Positions 16,642-26,879 are shown, counted from the first letter of the stretch. The stretch is 64,000 nucleotides of DNA from Scalindua sp964344685 (GCA_964344685.1 CAYFOK010000010.1:1-64000), one strand, 5' to 3'. Made by a program: numbers and translations. The notes: generated by a model not told the origin, from the letters alone.

Positions 16642-19143
16642 ATGAAAAGAGAAGAGCAAAAATCATATGCGCTGATGTATCTGATCTGTAGCGTTATTTT
16701 AGTGCTGGTAATGGGATGGGGTCTTTGGAATGAAGTTGTGGGTAAAAGACTGTGGAAGGATTATCAACGGAAGTTTTATGCAATAGTAGAGAAAAATGTC
16801 AGTAAAGAATTGGAGAAAGAAAAGAATGGGTTTGAGATTATAAAGAACCAGAATGATTATAAGTCTGTTAAGGATAAACTTGAACAGGCGCATAAAGAGT
16901 TTAATTTGACCAGGAATCAAAATGAGTTTAGTAGATTAAGTTCTGTTATACAAGATATCAGGAACAAAGAACTTGCTCCCGTAAACCTGCAATTGACAGA
17001 TGTTAGAAATAAGGTTATGGAAGCTGAGTATAACTATACAAGATCACAAACAGAAGAGGATAGTCTTAAATTGGACAAGCTGAAAGATGAGTCTAAGGAA
17101 CTGCTTGCAATAGTAGATAAGATAAAGAAGCGGTTAAAGGAGGAACAGAATAAAAAGGCTTCATTAACAGCTGACATAGACAAATACGAAAAAGAATTAA
17201 TGGCTTTTTCCGCTCCACTTAAAAAGATAAAGGAAAAATATGCTGCTTTAAAGAAGAGAAGGCCAAGCCTTCAGGAATATCAGCTGCATATACCGGAGCT
17301 GGAAAGAGTGGATAGATGTATGAGCTGTCATATGGGAATTGATAAGGAGGAGAGTGTTATAAATGAGCAGCCATTTAAAAAGCATCCCGGAAGCTACATA
17401 TTTATAAAAAATCACACTCTCAAAGATTTTGGCTGTACGGTATGTCATGAAGGTCAGGGTAGGGCAACAACATCCGTAAAGAAGGCGCATGGTGAAGTTG
17501 AGTACTGGCTGAAACCGATGTTTAGAGGAAGTCTGGCCCAGGCGAGTTGCCTGAAATGCCACGAGAGAACAGATGGCCTGCCGGGTGCTTCCTTGATTTC
17601 CAGAGGAAAGGAACTTTTCGTTGCAAGGGGATGTATAGGCTGTCACGATGTTGAGGGTATTACCAATGTAAAGATCGGCCCTCCACTCACTGGTATTGGA
17701 AAAAAAGTAAGTTATAAATGGTTAAAGACATGGTTAAGGAATCCGCGGGACTATTATGAGAAGGCGAGGATGCCCAATTTCATGCTGTCCGATGAGGAAA
17801 TAAGGAGCATCGCAGATTTCTTTATAGATTTGTCCAAGGGTGATAAAGGCATCACGGTTGCGGCTGATCCTGATGTAGATGAAAATATATATCAGAAAGG
17901 GTTGTCTGTTTACAATAAATCAAGGTGTGTTGTCTGCCATCCAATAGAAGATAAGGGTGGAGCGATAAAATATGTGTATGCACCAGATCACAGTAAGATT
18001 GCCAGTAAGGTAAGTAAAGATTGGTTGCTCAAATGGGTGAAAGATCCGGGTGCTTATCACTCCAAAACAAAGATGCCTCGTTACAGATTCAGTGATGAAG
18101 AGATAGGGGCATTGGTGGGATACATGAGTGCTGAGTTTATTGATTGGGACGCTTTTGAAGAAGAGGAGGAAGGGGCAGAAGAAGGTATTCAGGCCGCTAA
18201 GGAGGGAATAACTCAGGAATCTGTTGCTAAGGGCAGGAAATTGGTTAAAGATTATGGTTGTTTTGGTTGTCATGAGATATCTGGTTTTGAGAATGAGAGC
18301 AAAATTGGGGCAGAGCTTACGAGTTTTGGTGCAAAGGGAGTTGAGTTTTTGGATTTTGGAGTGGTCAGGAACATAGAAAAGAGTTGGCTGAGCTGGACAA
18401 CCGCAAAACTGAAGGATCCCCGCCAATTTAGAGAGGGGATCAGCAGGATGCCTAAGTTTGGGTTGTCTGATGATGAGTTTGATGCGCTGGTGTGCTTGCT
18501 TGCCAGCTTCAAGGAGAGGACTATACCTATTAAGTATTTTGTAAAATCTTCAATGACCAGAGAATATGAACCGCAGGGTAAATTTGGAAAGCTTGTGAAC
18601 GATTTAAAATGTATGGTTTGTCACAGTATTAATGGTGCGGGAGGTACATTTGCACCGGACCTCACTTTTGAAGGAAGCCGTGTGACAAAGGAATGGCTTA
18701 AGGACTTTTTGATGGCACCTGATATCCTCAGACCGCTATTAAAGCAGATGCCAAAGTTTAACCTTACAGAAGAGGAAGTTGATATTATTGCTGATTATAT
18801 AATGCTTGCGTTGGCTGATGATAACATAGGTGATAAAGCAGATTTAAAAAATGCTGCCAGTGCCGATGCTGACATTGGAAAGGCGTTATATAATGAGAAA
18901 GGCTGTAAGGCATGCCACCAGATTGGCCTTGAAGGAGGGGCTCTGGGCCCAAACCTTAGCACTGTTGGTGAGAGGCTGACGTTCGAATACATTTATATGC
19001 ACTTAAAGGATCCTCAGAGGTGGGGCTCTTCAAACGTGGCTCCAAACTATGGTTTGAAGGACGAAGAGATTACTTCCCTTGCCAAATACTTATCGGATCT
19101 CAAAGTTAAAAAGTTGGGATTTTTATGGAGACATACAAATTGA
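16642..19143 (+). CDS. Membrane-anchored octahaem cytochrome c with coiled-coil stalk
   Basis: An 833-residue protein with one N-terminal transmembrane helix (~residues 10-28). A long charged coiled coil (~45-215) is followed by eight CXXCH haem domains (CMSC, CTVC, CLKC, CIGC, CVVC, CFGC, CMVC, CKAC). The first three motifs form a compact group (CMSCH...CHEGQGRATT...CLKCH). The last five are class I-type domains of ~90 residues, each ending in a KMPxF/RMPxF or related methionine segment likely to give the sixth ligand. It is colinear with the protein at 22909 along its whole length and with 32576 over domains 4-8. It overlaps the next gene by 19 bp and is preceded by a sigma-54 promoter. A periplasmic electron conduit is the likely role. 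Confidence 0.88.
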   Translation: MKREEQKSYALMYLICSVILVLVMGWGLWNEVVGKRLWKDYQRKFYAIVEKNVSKELEKEKNGFEIIKNQNDYKSVKDKLEQAHKEFNLTRNQNEFSRLSSVIQDIRNKELAPVNLQLTDVRNKVMEAEYNYTRSQTEEDSLKLDKLKDESKELLAIVDKIKKRLKEEQNKKASLTADIDKYEKELMAFSAPLKKIKEKYAALKKRRPSLQEYQLHIPELERVDRCMSCHMGIDKEESVINEQPFKKHPGSYIFIKNHTLKDFGCTVCHEGQGRATTSVKKAHGEVEYWLKPMFRGSLAQASCLKCHERTDGLPGASLISRGKELFVARGCIGCHDVEGITNVKIGPPLTGIGKKVSYKWLKTWLRNPRDYYEKARMPNFMLSDEEIRSIADFFIDLSKGDKGITVAADPDVDENIYQKGLSVYNKSRCVVCHPIEDKGGAIKYVYAPDHSKIASKVSKDWLLKWVKDPGAYHSKTKMPRYRFSDEEIGALVGYMSAEFIDWDAFEEEEEGAEEGIQAAKEGITQESVAKGRKLVKDYGCFGCHEISGFENESKIGAELTSFGAKGVEFLDFGVVRNIEKSWLSWTTAKLKDPRQFREGISRMPKFGLSDDEFDALVCLLASFKERTIPIKYFVKSSMTREYEPQGKFGKLVNDLKCMVCHSINGAGGTFAPDLTFEGSRVTKEWLKDFLMAPDILRPLLKQMPKFNLTEEEVDIIADYIMLALADDNIGDKADLKNAASADADIGKALYNEKGCKACHQIGLEGGALGPNLSTVGERLTFEYIYMHLKDPQRWGSSNVAPNYGLKDEEITSLAKYLSDLKVKKLGFLWRHTN

Positions 19144-19619
19144 TTCAAAGAAAATCCTGTAAAGGTATTATTTTTGTACTGATAGTCTTTATGTTTTATG
19201 CATGTCAGCCTTTAGTTAGTTCTGAAGAGGATATGGAGACGGGAGAATATGTTAAGCCGGCAGGACATGTTATGGAACTGAAGACGAAAGAACCATTTGA
19301 AATTCGTAATGGCAGGATAGTTTATCTTGAATATTGTGCGCCATGCCATGGTACAACCGGTAAGGGTGATGGTAGTTATTATGCAAGCGGTCTTGAGCCA
19401 AAGCCGCGCAATTTTTCTGATCCAGGGTTTACCAGACATGTACAGGATGACTATCTTTTAGAGGTTATCTGGAAGGGTACGGCTGCGTTTGGAAAAAGCC
19501 CCTATTGCCCGCCATGGGGGGGTACGTTAAAAGAAAAAGAGAAAGTTAGAAACATCATATCTTTTTTAAGAACTCTAAATGCCAATTTGTCAAAGGATGA
19601 CCTTGCTCATAAAAAATAA
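19125..19619 (+). CDS. Monohaem cytochrome c lipoprotein
   Basis: A 164-residue protein with a lipoprotein signal (FVLIVFMFYAC, cysteine about residue 27) and one haem motif CAPCH (~residue 71). EPKPRNFSDPGF and CPPWGGTL follow, as in small class I cytochromes of respiratory complexes. The start overlaps the octahaem gene by 19 bp, so the two are translationally coupled and probably form a pair. It is a close relative of the protein at 34083, which likewise follows a cytochrome paralogous to its neighbour. It lacks that protein's C-terminal membrane helix and is lipid-anchored instead. Confidence 0.85.
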   Translation: METYKLIQRKSCKGIIFVLIVFMFYACQPLVSSEEDMETGEYVKPAGHVMELKTKEPFEIRNGRIVYLEYCAPCHGTTGKGDGSYYASGLEPKPRNFSDPGFTRHVQDDYLLEVIWKGTAAFGKSPYCPPWGGTLKEKEKVRNIISFLRTLNANLSKDDLAHKK

Positions 19620-19969
19620 GACATGAAAATTATTTCTTTCTCTTCCTTCCTGGTTTTATCCATTTTCTACTGACACGTAATAAAGAGACTATCTTCACGT
19701 ATCATCTGAATACGGATTATCAAATCAGGATTGAATCCGTCAAAGCAGGTATCCTGTGGGGATTTTCATTTGCTATAGGTGCTTTTATAAAAAGAATTAA
19801 TATGGATTGATTATTTTTTTTGTTGATAGTATTTTGAATTAGTTATACTTTTGTGAAATAACATCCGAAAAAAATGATTTAATGGCAGATAGATGTGTAC
19901 TGCATGATTTCTATAAAGATATTTATTAGCTATGCAGATAATCAAAGAGTTATATAGCAAAGTTGAACC
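19620..19969. other. Intergenic region with a possible decayed small ORF
   Basis: At 19622 an ATG opens MKIISFSSFLVLSIFY, a signal-like start that stops after 16 codons. In another frame a protein-like stretch continues without a start codon to a stop at 19808-19810. It reads KETIFTYHLNTDYQIRIESV, then KAGILWGFSFAIGAFIKRI. Together they could be one small membrane protein broken by a frameshift, but they could also be chance. The remaining bases up to the DUF1566 gene show no clear signal. Confidence 0.3.
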
Positions 19970-20614
19970 ATGATCAATTTGCAGGTTATTATTGTGTCTT
20001 TTATAATCGGTATGATTGTACCTGAGTTGATGTGTGTGAAGCAGGTCTTCTGCAAAGAAGATAAAGAAGAAGTTAAAACATCTGACATCCCTGAAACAAG
20101 ATTCCGGTCAGTTCCCAAAGAGCTTTCTAAAGAGTCAGTGAAGACCATGCTTAGACAGTTCGATTTTTATTGCAGCGAATATGAGTGGAGCAGAGGAAAT
20201 AGCAATCCGTATGGCAGCGGTTTTGATAACAAATTTGAGATGGAAAGCAGTGGTGAGGTAGTTTATGACCATGCCAGTGGCCTCATGTGGCACCAGTCCG
20301 GTTCTGCCGGATATATGACTTACCGGAAGGCAATGGAGTATATAACAAAATTAAACAGTGAGCAGTTTGCAGGGTACAGTGATTGGCGCCTGCCCACCCT
20401 TGAGGAGGCAATGTCCCTGGTAGAACCGACTGAGCAAGATGCTTATTTGAATAACGAACCCATGTATATAGATCTGCTGTTTGATAAGACGCAGAGATGG
20501 ATATGGACAACAGACCTGTGCGACTCTTCGAGTGCCTGGATGGTCAGTTATTACTACGGCCTTTGCAGCAAGTTCTACATTATTGACAAGTGCTATGTCC
20601 GGGCAGTTCGTTGA
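19970..20614 (+). CDS. DUF1566 (Lcl C-terminal) domain protein, exported
   Basis: A 214-residue protein with an N-terminal signal sequence (residues ~1-26). From residue ~85 the DUF1566 pattern is clear: VVYDHASGLMWHQSG, YSDWRLPTLEEAMSLV, and the WIWTTD...CYVRAVR end. The domain is common in secreted and surface proteins and is related to C-type-lectin/FGE-like folds. Its function is unknown. It stands alone between the first cytochrome pair and a convergent radical SAM gene (22 bp away), so it is not clearly part of either transcript. Confidence 0.75.
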   Translation: MINLQVIIVSFIIGMIVPELMCVKQVFCKEDKEEVKTSDIPETRFRSVPKELSKESVKTMLRQFDFYCSEYEWSRGNSNPYGSGFDNKFEMESSGEVVYDHASGLMWHQSGSAGYMTYRKAMEYITKLNSEQFAGYSDWRLPTLEEAMSLVEPTEQDAYLNNEPMYIDLLFDKTQRWIWTTDLCDSSSAWMVSYYYGLCSKFYIIDKCYVRAVR

Positions 20615-20636
20615 GGACAATTATTTGGAAATATAA

Positions 20637-22403
20637 TTATTTTGTTTGCTTTTGATTTTTCGTATCTGGCATATACGACAGATACCTCTGGAATTTGTTG
20701 ATAATCTCTGTATTTTTCACATCCCTTTTGTCGAGGAACTCCTTGATGTCATCAATAACATCTTGCTTCTTTTTGTTCTTTGTTTTTGCCTTTGCTGTAT
20801 CAAATGCGCCCATATCGAGTTCTTTAAAGCCCAGTTTGTTCATCCTCCTGGATGCAAACTGCATTGACTCATCCCTTATCTCCGACAGGAATGCTGAAGT
20901 GATTACTTTGTATCCTTTCTCTTTTGCACGTATTTCCATAAGCTTGTAAATTCCTGGCCTTACAAAATCAGGGGCGTTCTTTACCCTTTCCAGCGCCTCA
21001 GTTTCCCACTCAATCTTGCCGTTTTTGACAGGTCTCTTTTTCAACAGTCTCATAAAGGGGAACATCGACTTTTTATCTACAGCCATTTTTTCCTTCGCTT
21101 CTTTCATGATCTCAGGTGTGATCTCTGGATACCCTTTTTCTCTTGCATATTGTTCTACCCTTTTTATAACCATTCCTTTTCCAAAGGAAGGCACCTTGCC
21201 CAGTCTTTTCTTTGCGTCTTCACTCCATGATAATTCAAATGTCTTGTCTAAACCAAATGTGTTTTCTTCCTTAAACTCCAACTTCTTTCCTCCATATTTT
21301 CCGGGTTCATAATCACACCATGAATCTTCCTCCATTTGATCACCTGTAGTAACCAGAGCCCTTGCGCGACAACCTTTGCACATTGACTCAAACTCACACT
21401 CTCCGCACCTGCCTTTGAGATCGGCTTCCCTTAATTCATTTAATATGCTGGAATCGTTCCAGATTTCCGTGAAGCTCTTTTCCAGTAAGCTTCCACAGGA
21501 TGTATCCATGTAGGGACATGGAGTGACGTTCCCTTCGGGAGTGATCCTGCAATAGTTGGTTCCAGCAGGACATCCTCCTGAATAGTATTTGACTAAAGCC
21601 GATTCCGGATTTATCTCATATGCAATCCTTCTGTAATGCGGTGCACACTTTGCGCTTACAAGCATTGTTCCCTGATATTGATTGTGGAGTTTGTAGATTT
21701 GCTTCAGTGCATCCTCATACTGTTTGGAAGTGATATCTGTTATATCCTGGCCTCTTCCGGTACAGACGAGAAAGAAAAGATTAAAGACTCTTGCTCCCAT
21801 ATCGTTTGCAAAGGCAACTAATTCCGGAATCTCATCATAATTCCTTTTAAAAACTGTAGTTTGTATCTGGATTTCCAAACCTTGCCTTTTGCACGCTTTC
21901 ATTCCTTCGACGGTCTTTTCCCATGAACCTTTCATGCCTCTGATTGAATCGTGAACTTCAGGATGAGTAGAATCCAGACTTATACCTATTCCGGAGAAAC
22001 CGTTATCTTTCAATTGTTTGGCAACGTCATCGTCAATAAGGCAGGCATTGGTGCCGAGCAGGACCATCATCCCCTTTGCTGCGGCATGACGGGATAAATT
22101 GAAGATGTCTTTTCTTAAGAGTGGTTCACCGCCTGTTAAAATGAGAATTAAATTTGGATTTAGTTCAGCAATCTCATCTATTACCTTAAGAGCGGTGTCA
22201 GTATCCAGCTCATCAGCGGTGCTTGCTGTACCGCACTGTATCTGGTTAAAGTTGGAAATGGTCTGGCTGAGTGTAGCAGCAGTCGGGTCTGTGTCCGCCT
22301 CGTCTGTTTGCTGTATATTATCTGCCAAAAGATAACAATGAGTGCATAGTAAGTTACATGCCTTTGTGAGATTCCAGGAAATTACGTGAGGTATGGATTT
22401 CAT
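20637..22403 (-). CDS. Radical SAM/SPASM protein (NirJ/Ahb-like) with two C-terminal PCP_red-like domains
   Basis: A 588-residue cytosolic protein. The radical SAM cluster motif is CNLLCTHC (Cys16, Cys20, Cys23), followed by LTGGEPLLR. The SPASM-type cysteines lie around residues 270-365 (GGCPAGTNYC, CPY, CGECEFESMCKGCRA), as in NirJ, AhbC and AhbD, which modify or complete haem and haem d1. Residues ~388-440 and ~462-515 are two copies of a module (WSEDAKKRLGKVPSF; WETEALERVKNAPDF) that looks like PCP_red, the C-terminal domain of protochlorophyllide reductase subunit B. A third copy ends the protein at 34756. A role in haem or tetrapyrrole processing for the cytochrome cluster is inferred. 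It lies opposite in direction to its neighbours. Confidence 0.8.
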   Translation of the reverse strand: MKSIPHVISWNLTKACNLLCTHCYLLADNIQQTDEADTDPTAATLSQTISNFNQIQCGTASTADELDTDTALKVIDEIAELNPNLILILTGGEPLLRKDIFNLSRHAAAKGMMVLLGTNACLIDDDVAKQLKDNGFSGIGISLDSTHPEVHDSIRGMKGSWEKTVEGMKACKRQGLEIQIQTTVFKRNYDEIPELVAFANDMGARVFNLFFLVCTGRGQDITDITSKQYEDALKQIYKLHNQYQGTMLVSAKCAPHYRRIAYEINPESALVKYYSGGCPAGTNYCRITPEGNVTPCPYMDTSCGSLLEKSFTEIWNDSSILNELREADLKGRCGECEFESMCKGCRARALVTTGDQMEEDSWCDYEPGKYGGKKLEFKEENTFGLDKTFELSWSEDAKKRLGKVPSFGKGMVIKRVEQYAREKGYPEITPEIMKEAKEKMAVDKKSMFPFMRLLKKRPVKNGKIEWETEALERVKNAPDFVRPGIYKLMEIRAKEKGYKVITSAFLSEIRDESMQFASRRMNKLGFKELDMGAFDTAKAKTKNKKKQDVIDDIKEFLDKRDVKNTEIINKFQRYLSYMPDTKNQKQTK

Positions 22404-22908
22404 TATCTAAGAATTTAAATAATTCATGATAAGTTAAGGTTAATTTAATTGCAAGTGAATATTGCAGTTCGTATCTTTCTAGAATCGTTTAGATTTTTGT
22501 TTTTGACATTTGTATGCTGTCAGGGGATTTGACCGGTCGTAATGCGATTGGCATTTTGCAATATATCGGGGTTGTAAGGGTTGGGTTTAATGAAGTAACA
22601 TGTTGTCGAATACCTTACTCCTACAGTATTTAGATAAACTTACAGAAATTAAAACAATGTCCTTTTTGCCTTAAATTTTTTAGCATTATGGTTGCAAAAA
22701 TAGTGGTTTTCTGATTATATAGTATCGGTTCATTCTATAGGACAAAGCTATGAAAAAACCATATTTTTTACCTTTTGTTGAGCATCAGGATAAAAAACAT
22801 TTGAAAGCAAAACGTTATGGTAGTTGATGTGAAATAATTAACGTTGTCATAACAGAAAAACACCTGTTGCAGTAAAATTTTCCTTGATTCTGAGTTGAGA
22901 GTTCCGTC
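22404..22908. other. Divergent intergenic region, no gene seen
   Basis: These 505 bases separate the radical SAM gene from the second octahaem cytochrome and must hold promoters for both. A TTGGCA...TTGC-like word near 22549 has too short a spacer to be a sigma-54 site. A 25-codon ORF at 22750 has no supporting features. Confidence 0.5.
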
Positions 22909-25761
22909 ATGAAAAGAGAAGAAGAAAAATCCTATGCTGGCTTATATTTATTCCTGAGTTTTATTCTTACCTTAACGATTGCTTGGGCTGTTTGGAACGA
23001 GGTAGTAACAAAAAGGCCTTGGAAATTGTATCAAACCAGGTTTTATGAGTTAGATAAAGAGAAGGTCAGGGTGGGATACGGCGAAGCAAAGGCGGCATTT
23101 AATCAACCTGAAGTACAGGAAAAATATAAAGAGATTCAAAGAAAGCTTGAAGATGCATGGCGTCAATTTAATACACCTGCAGTTCAGCAGGGATATATTA
23201 AAGCATTCAGGGAGTTGAACGTTTTGGATAAGAAAAAATTAGCTCCTTTAAAGTTTGAAGCCATGGTTACGCGAAATAAGATGCTGGAAGAAGAATACCT
23301 GTACGGAAAACATGAGAATGATGAACCGGAAAAGAAGATTAAGGAACTGGGGGAACGTGGCAAGGTGCTGGCCGCAGAGATCGAACAGCTGGAAAAAAAG
23401 AGAGCTGAATTACAGAGTTATCTGGATGAATCTATGCGTAATATAAATATGTATGCAGATGAGCTGAAAACGTTTACCAGTGATATGAATGGATATCAGG
23501 AAATGATGACAAAGTTAAAGTCGAAAAGGCCATCTTTACAGATATACCAGGTACATCTTGAGGATATTAATGAGGCGGACAGGTGTATGTCATGTCATGT
23601 GGGTGTTAACAGGAAAGAGAGTGTTTCCGGTGAGCAGCCGTATGCAAGCCATTCAAGGAGGGAGGTGTATCTTGGCAACCATCCTCCCGAACGTTTTGGT
23701 TGTGTTTTATGTCATGAGGGCCAGGGAAGGGCAACTATAAGCCCGGAAAAGGCTCATGGAGAAATGGAGTACTGGCTGGAGCCGATGCACCGAGGCAATA
23801 TAGCGCAGTCTTCATGTATCAAATGTCACGATAAGGGTGAAGAGCTGGTAGGGGGTGAGGATATTGCGAAAGGGATAGAATTGTTTGAAGGATTAGGGTG
23901 TCATGGTTGTCATGAAACAAAGGGATTTGGTGAAGACCTGAATAGTATGATAGGTCCTGATTTGACCGAGATAGGTAGCAAGGTGAATCCCGGATGGTTG
24001 CTGGAGTGGCTTAAAGACCCTAAGCATTTAAGACCAAGTACAAGGATGCCGAATTTCAGGCTGGGAGAGGATGATGCTATGGCAATAGCATCATATCTCT
24101 GGCAGAATTCAGAAGGGTTTGAACCCGGCGAACCGCAAGAGTTTGATGACGAAACTATAGACGAAGGGGCGTTTTTGTATGAGAATATAGGGTGCCTTGC
24201 GTGCCATAGTGAAATAGAGGAAGATGGTAGGGTCCATGGCCCTAATCTTGCCAAGATTGGTGACAAGTCCAATTTCGAGTACCTGGTCAGCTGGCTCCTG
24301 GCGCCCAAAGATCATCAGCCGAAAACAAGTATGCCTGATATGAAACTTGATGAAGAAGATGCTCAGTATATAGCATCATTCTTGATGAGTTTAAAAGGTG
24401 AAGGGTATGGCGACTTATCGGGGGCAGAGTGGTTAAGTAATAAAGAGACTGCCAAAAAAGGAGAAGAGTTGATAGGCCGGTATGGTTGTTTTGGATGTCA
24501 TAAAATAATGGGTATGGAAGGGATGAGCAAGATTGGTGTTGAGTTGGATGGGGTAGGCTCTAAACATATACATCTGTTTGACTTTGGTTTGTTGGAAAAG
24601 GAGATATTGGAGGGGGTTGGATTGGACAAAGCGCATGAAAACATTTCGAAGGCAAGACGTGCATGGTTTACGGAGAAATTAAGTGACCCCAGGCAGTTTG
24701 ATAAGGGGCGTTATAAGAGACCAAAAGAAAAATTAAAGATGCCGGACTTTGGCTTAACTGCTGAAGAGATAGAGGCATTATCTATTCTGTTGACAGGAAT
24801 GAAGGAAAATGAATTACCTGAGAGTTATCTTGCTAAATTAAATGATGAAAAGAGATACTTAATAGAGGGTAAAAGAGTAATAGATAAATACAATTGTATG
24901 GGGTGTCATCAGTTTACTATAGATACATTATATTTGAAGAATGGGTCTGTAGTGAAAGGAATGGTCAAGTTAGAGGAAGAAGAGAGCCTTTTTTTTCAAT
25001 TATGGGTGGATAATGAAGGGCTTGGCAGAAAGGCTGGTGATACTGTTCAGATAGTAAATGAAGAGATAGAGAAAAGGGTGGCGTCTCAGGGCGGGGATAT
25101 CGGTTCGTATATAATAGACTATCATGTGGAGGTAGAGGGGCGCATTGCAGAAGAGGCTACGGTCTTTACTCCGCCTGTGCTATATGAAGAGGGTAAAAAG
25201 GTGCAGAGTGCGTGGCTTTTTGATTTTCTCAAAGAACCTGAAACTTTGAGGCCATGGCTTGACGTCCGTATGCCTGTCTTCAAAATGACCGAAAATGAAG
25301 CGACAGTATTGTCCAGATACTTTGCTACCTTGGAAAAGGAAGAATATCCTTATGAATTTATAGTTGAAACTAAAGATAAATATCTGCAAGAGAAGGAGAA
25401 AGAGAAACCTGGATATCTTGCTATGGCCCAGCATTTGTTCGAACATAAGGACGTTAATTGTGCTTCATGTCATGTTAGAGGCGACATTACTCCTGAAGGT
25501 GAACCGTCAGACTGGGCCCCTGATTTGTCTATTTCCAGGAACAGATTAAAACCTGATTGGATTGTGGATTGGCTGATTGATCCACAGCTGAAACAACCTG
25601 GTACAAAGATGCCTAAGTTTTTCAGAGAAGGGGTATTTCAGGAGATTTTCCCCGGAACACCGGAGGAGCAGGCTGTTGCATTAAAGGATTTGCTGATGAA
25701 CCTTCCGGAAGAGATGCTTAAGCAAAAGCTGGTGGAGCCGGAAGATCCGTTAATCGAATGA
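22909..25761 (+). CDS. Membrane-anchored octahaem cytochrome c with coiled-coil stalk (paralogue)
   Basis: A 950-residue paralogue of the 16642 protein, starting with almost the same MKREEEKSYA anchor (transmembrane ~residues 11-29). A coiled coil (~45-210) and eight CXXCH motifs follow (CMSC, CVLC, CIKC, CHGC, CLAC, CFGC, CMGC, CASC). Haem domain 7 is unusual: after CMGCHQF about 95 residues are inserted (KNGSVVKGMVKLEEEESLFF onward) before the domain resumes at PPVLYEEGKKVQSAW. Repeated RMPNF/SMPDM/RMPVF/KMPKF segments supply probable axial methionines. It opens the long plus-strand run that contains the CydA-like protein, so it is a likely electron carrier to or from that complex. Confidence 0.88.
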   Translation: MKREEEKSYAGLYLFLSFILTLTIAWAVWNEVVTKRPWKLYQTRFYELDKEKVRVGYGEAKAAFNQPEVQEKYKEIQRKLEDAWRQFNTPAVQQGYIKAFRELNVLDKKKLAPLKFEAMVTRNKMLEEEYLYGKHENDEPEKKIKELGERGKVLAAEIEQLEKKRAELQSYLDESMRNINMYADELKTFTSDMNGYQEMMTKLKSKRPSLQIYQVHLEDINEADRCMSCHVGVNRKESVSGEQPYASHSRREVYLGNHPPERFGCVLCHEGQGRATISPEKAHGEMEYWLEPMHRGNIAQSSCIKCHDKGEELVGGEDIAKGIELFEGLGCHGCHETKGFGEDLNSMIGPDLTEIGSKVNPGWLLEWLKDPKHLRPSTRMPNFRLGEDDAMAIASYLWQNSEGFEPGEPQEFDDETIDEGAFLYENIGCLACHSEIEEDGRVHGPNLAKIGDKSNFEYLVSWLLAPKDHQPKTSMPDMKLDEEDAQYIASFLMSLKGEGYGDLSGAEWLSNKETAKKGEELIGRYGCFGCHKIMGMEGMSKIGVELDGVGSKHIHLFDFGLLEKEILEGVGLDKAHENISKARRAWFTEKLSDPRQFDKGRYKRPKEKLKMPDFGLTAEEIEALSILLTGMKENELPESYLAKLNDEKRYLIEGKRVIDKYNCMGCHQFTIDTLYLKNGSVVKGMVKLEEEESLFFQLWVDNEGLGRKAGDTVQIVNEEIEKRVASQGGDIGSYIIDYHVEVEGRIAEEATVFTPPVLYEEGKKVQSAWLFDFLKEPETLRPWLDVRMPVFKMTENEATVLSRYFATLEKEEYPYEFIVETKDKYLQEKEKEKPGYLAMAQHLFEHKDVNCASCHVRGDITPEGEPSDWAPDLSISRNRLKPDWIVDWLIDPQLKQPGTKMPKFFREGVFQEIFPGTPEEQAVALKDLLMNLPEEMLKQKLVEPEDPLIE

Positions 25762-26053
25762 TAAGGTAAACTGAATATTATTATATACATAAATAATGCC
25801 AAATTTTTTTTTTTAAATTGAAGTAATTTATGTTTGTAATGTGAAAGTTTTTTTGATATAAGTTTGAACTTTGAAGTCTCTGCTATAGTGAGCCTTCCAA
25901 AAAATAAGTAAATTTCAAGTAGGATTAATCATTCGGTGCTTAAGGTCGTATTTTTAAACTAAACACTGTTTGTTGTATATTTTTTTAGTATAGTCACATC
26001 TATCTGGTTGTTTCATTAGATGACCTATAACACAGTATTAGGAGGTTTTAGAA

Positions 26054-26818
26054 ATGGGTAAGTTTATAAGAAGTTGTGTATTTTTCCTGACGATAGCGAT
26101 GCTTTCGCTGGTCTTAATTGTAGGTAATTCGAGAGCATACGAGGGTGGCGATGTATCGAATGGTGGGACAATAACCGGTACGGTAAAACTTTCCGGTGAT
26201 GCGCCGGCGGCAAAAACGTTAAAAGTAGACAAAGATCAGGCTACATGCGGACACGATGATATTCCATCGGAGGCTTTGATACTTTCAGGTGATTCAGCTA
26301 TACAGAATGCTGTAGTCTCTATTACTAATATTTCGAAAGGGAAGAAATTTGAAGGCGGTACTTCGGCAATAGATCAGAAGGGGTGTGTCTTTATCCCTCA
26401 TGTAGCCATGATTCCTCAAGGAAGTTCTATAGACCTGCTTAATAGTGATGATGTTATGCACAACCTTCATTCATGGTCAATGAAAAACACGGCATTTAAC
26501 GAAGGCGTTGCGGCTCACGGCAGTATTTCCAAGACCTTTGAATTTCCAGAGACTGTCAAGATTACATGCGATGTGCATAAATGGATGACGTCCTGGCTGA
26601 TTGTGCAGGCGAATCCATACTATGCTTTAACAGATGCAAATGGAAACTATAAGCTTGAAGGGGTCCCTGCCGGTACTTATACAGTTCAGGCGTGGCAGGA
26701 GTCACTTGGAAAGGCTACACAGGAGGTTACTGTTGCTGCAGGTGGAGAGGCTAAGGCTGATTTTGGACTGCAAAAGAAGGCTAAGAAGAAAAGAAAAAGA
26801 AAAAAGAAGAAACATTAA
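26054..26818 (+). CDS. Cupredoxin (plastocyanin-like) with carboxypeptidase-regulatory domain and Lys-rich tail
   Basis: A strong Shine-Dalgarno AGGAGG at 26040-26045 fixes the start. An N-terminal signal peptide (residues ~8-29) is followed by a beta-rich domain. It has the copper-ligand pattern HNLHSW (~residue 137) and CDVHKWM (~residues 176-182: Cys, His, Met), a type I copper site. Residues ~190-235 (YYALTDANGNYKLEGVPAGTY) form a carboxypeptidase-regulatory/CNA-B-like beta domain. The last ~15 residues are almost all Lys/Arg. It would be a periplasmic one-electron carrier for the adjoining CydA-like/cytochrome complex. The basic tail may dock on the acidic stretches of its neighbours (inference). 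Confidence 0.85.
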   Translation: MGKFIRSCVFFLTIAMLSLVLIVGNSRAYEGGDVSNGGTITGTVKLSGDAPAAKTLKVDKDQATCGHDDIPSEALILSGDSAIQNAVVSITNISKGKKFEGGTSAIDQKGCVFIPHVAMIPQGSSIDLLNSDDVMHNLHSWSMKNTAFNEGVAAHGSISKTFEFPETVKITCDVHKWMTSWLIVQANPYYALTDANGNYKLEGVPAGTYTVQAWQESLGKATQEVTVAAGGEAKADFGLQKKAKKKRKRKKKKH

Positions 26819-26879
26819 CCAGATATTTTAGAAAAAATAATATAATTGTAAAGCTTACTAGCAAGATATCCTTAAAAGT

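Noticed and set aside
22541..22562. TTGGCA...TTGC word resembling a sigma-54 site upstream of the second octahaem gene
   Set aside because: Only six bases separate the GG and GC cores; a functional site needs ten.
22750..22828. 25-codon ORF starting MKKPYFLPF upstream of the second octahaem gene
   Set aside because: No Shine-Dalgarno sequence or conservation evidence; ends long before the next gene.
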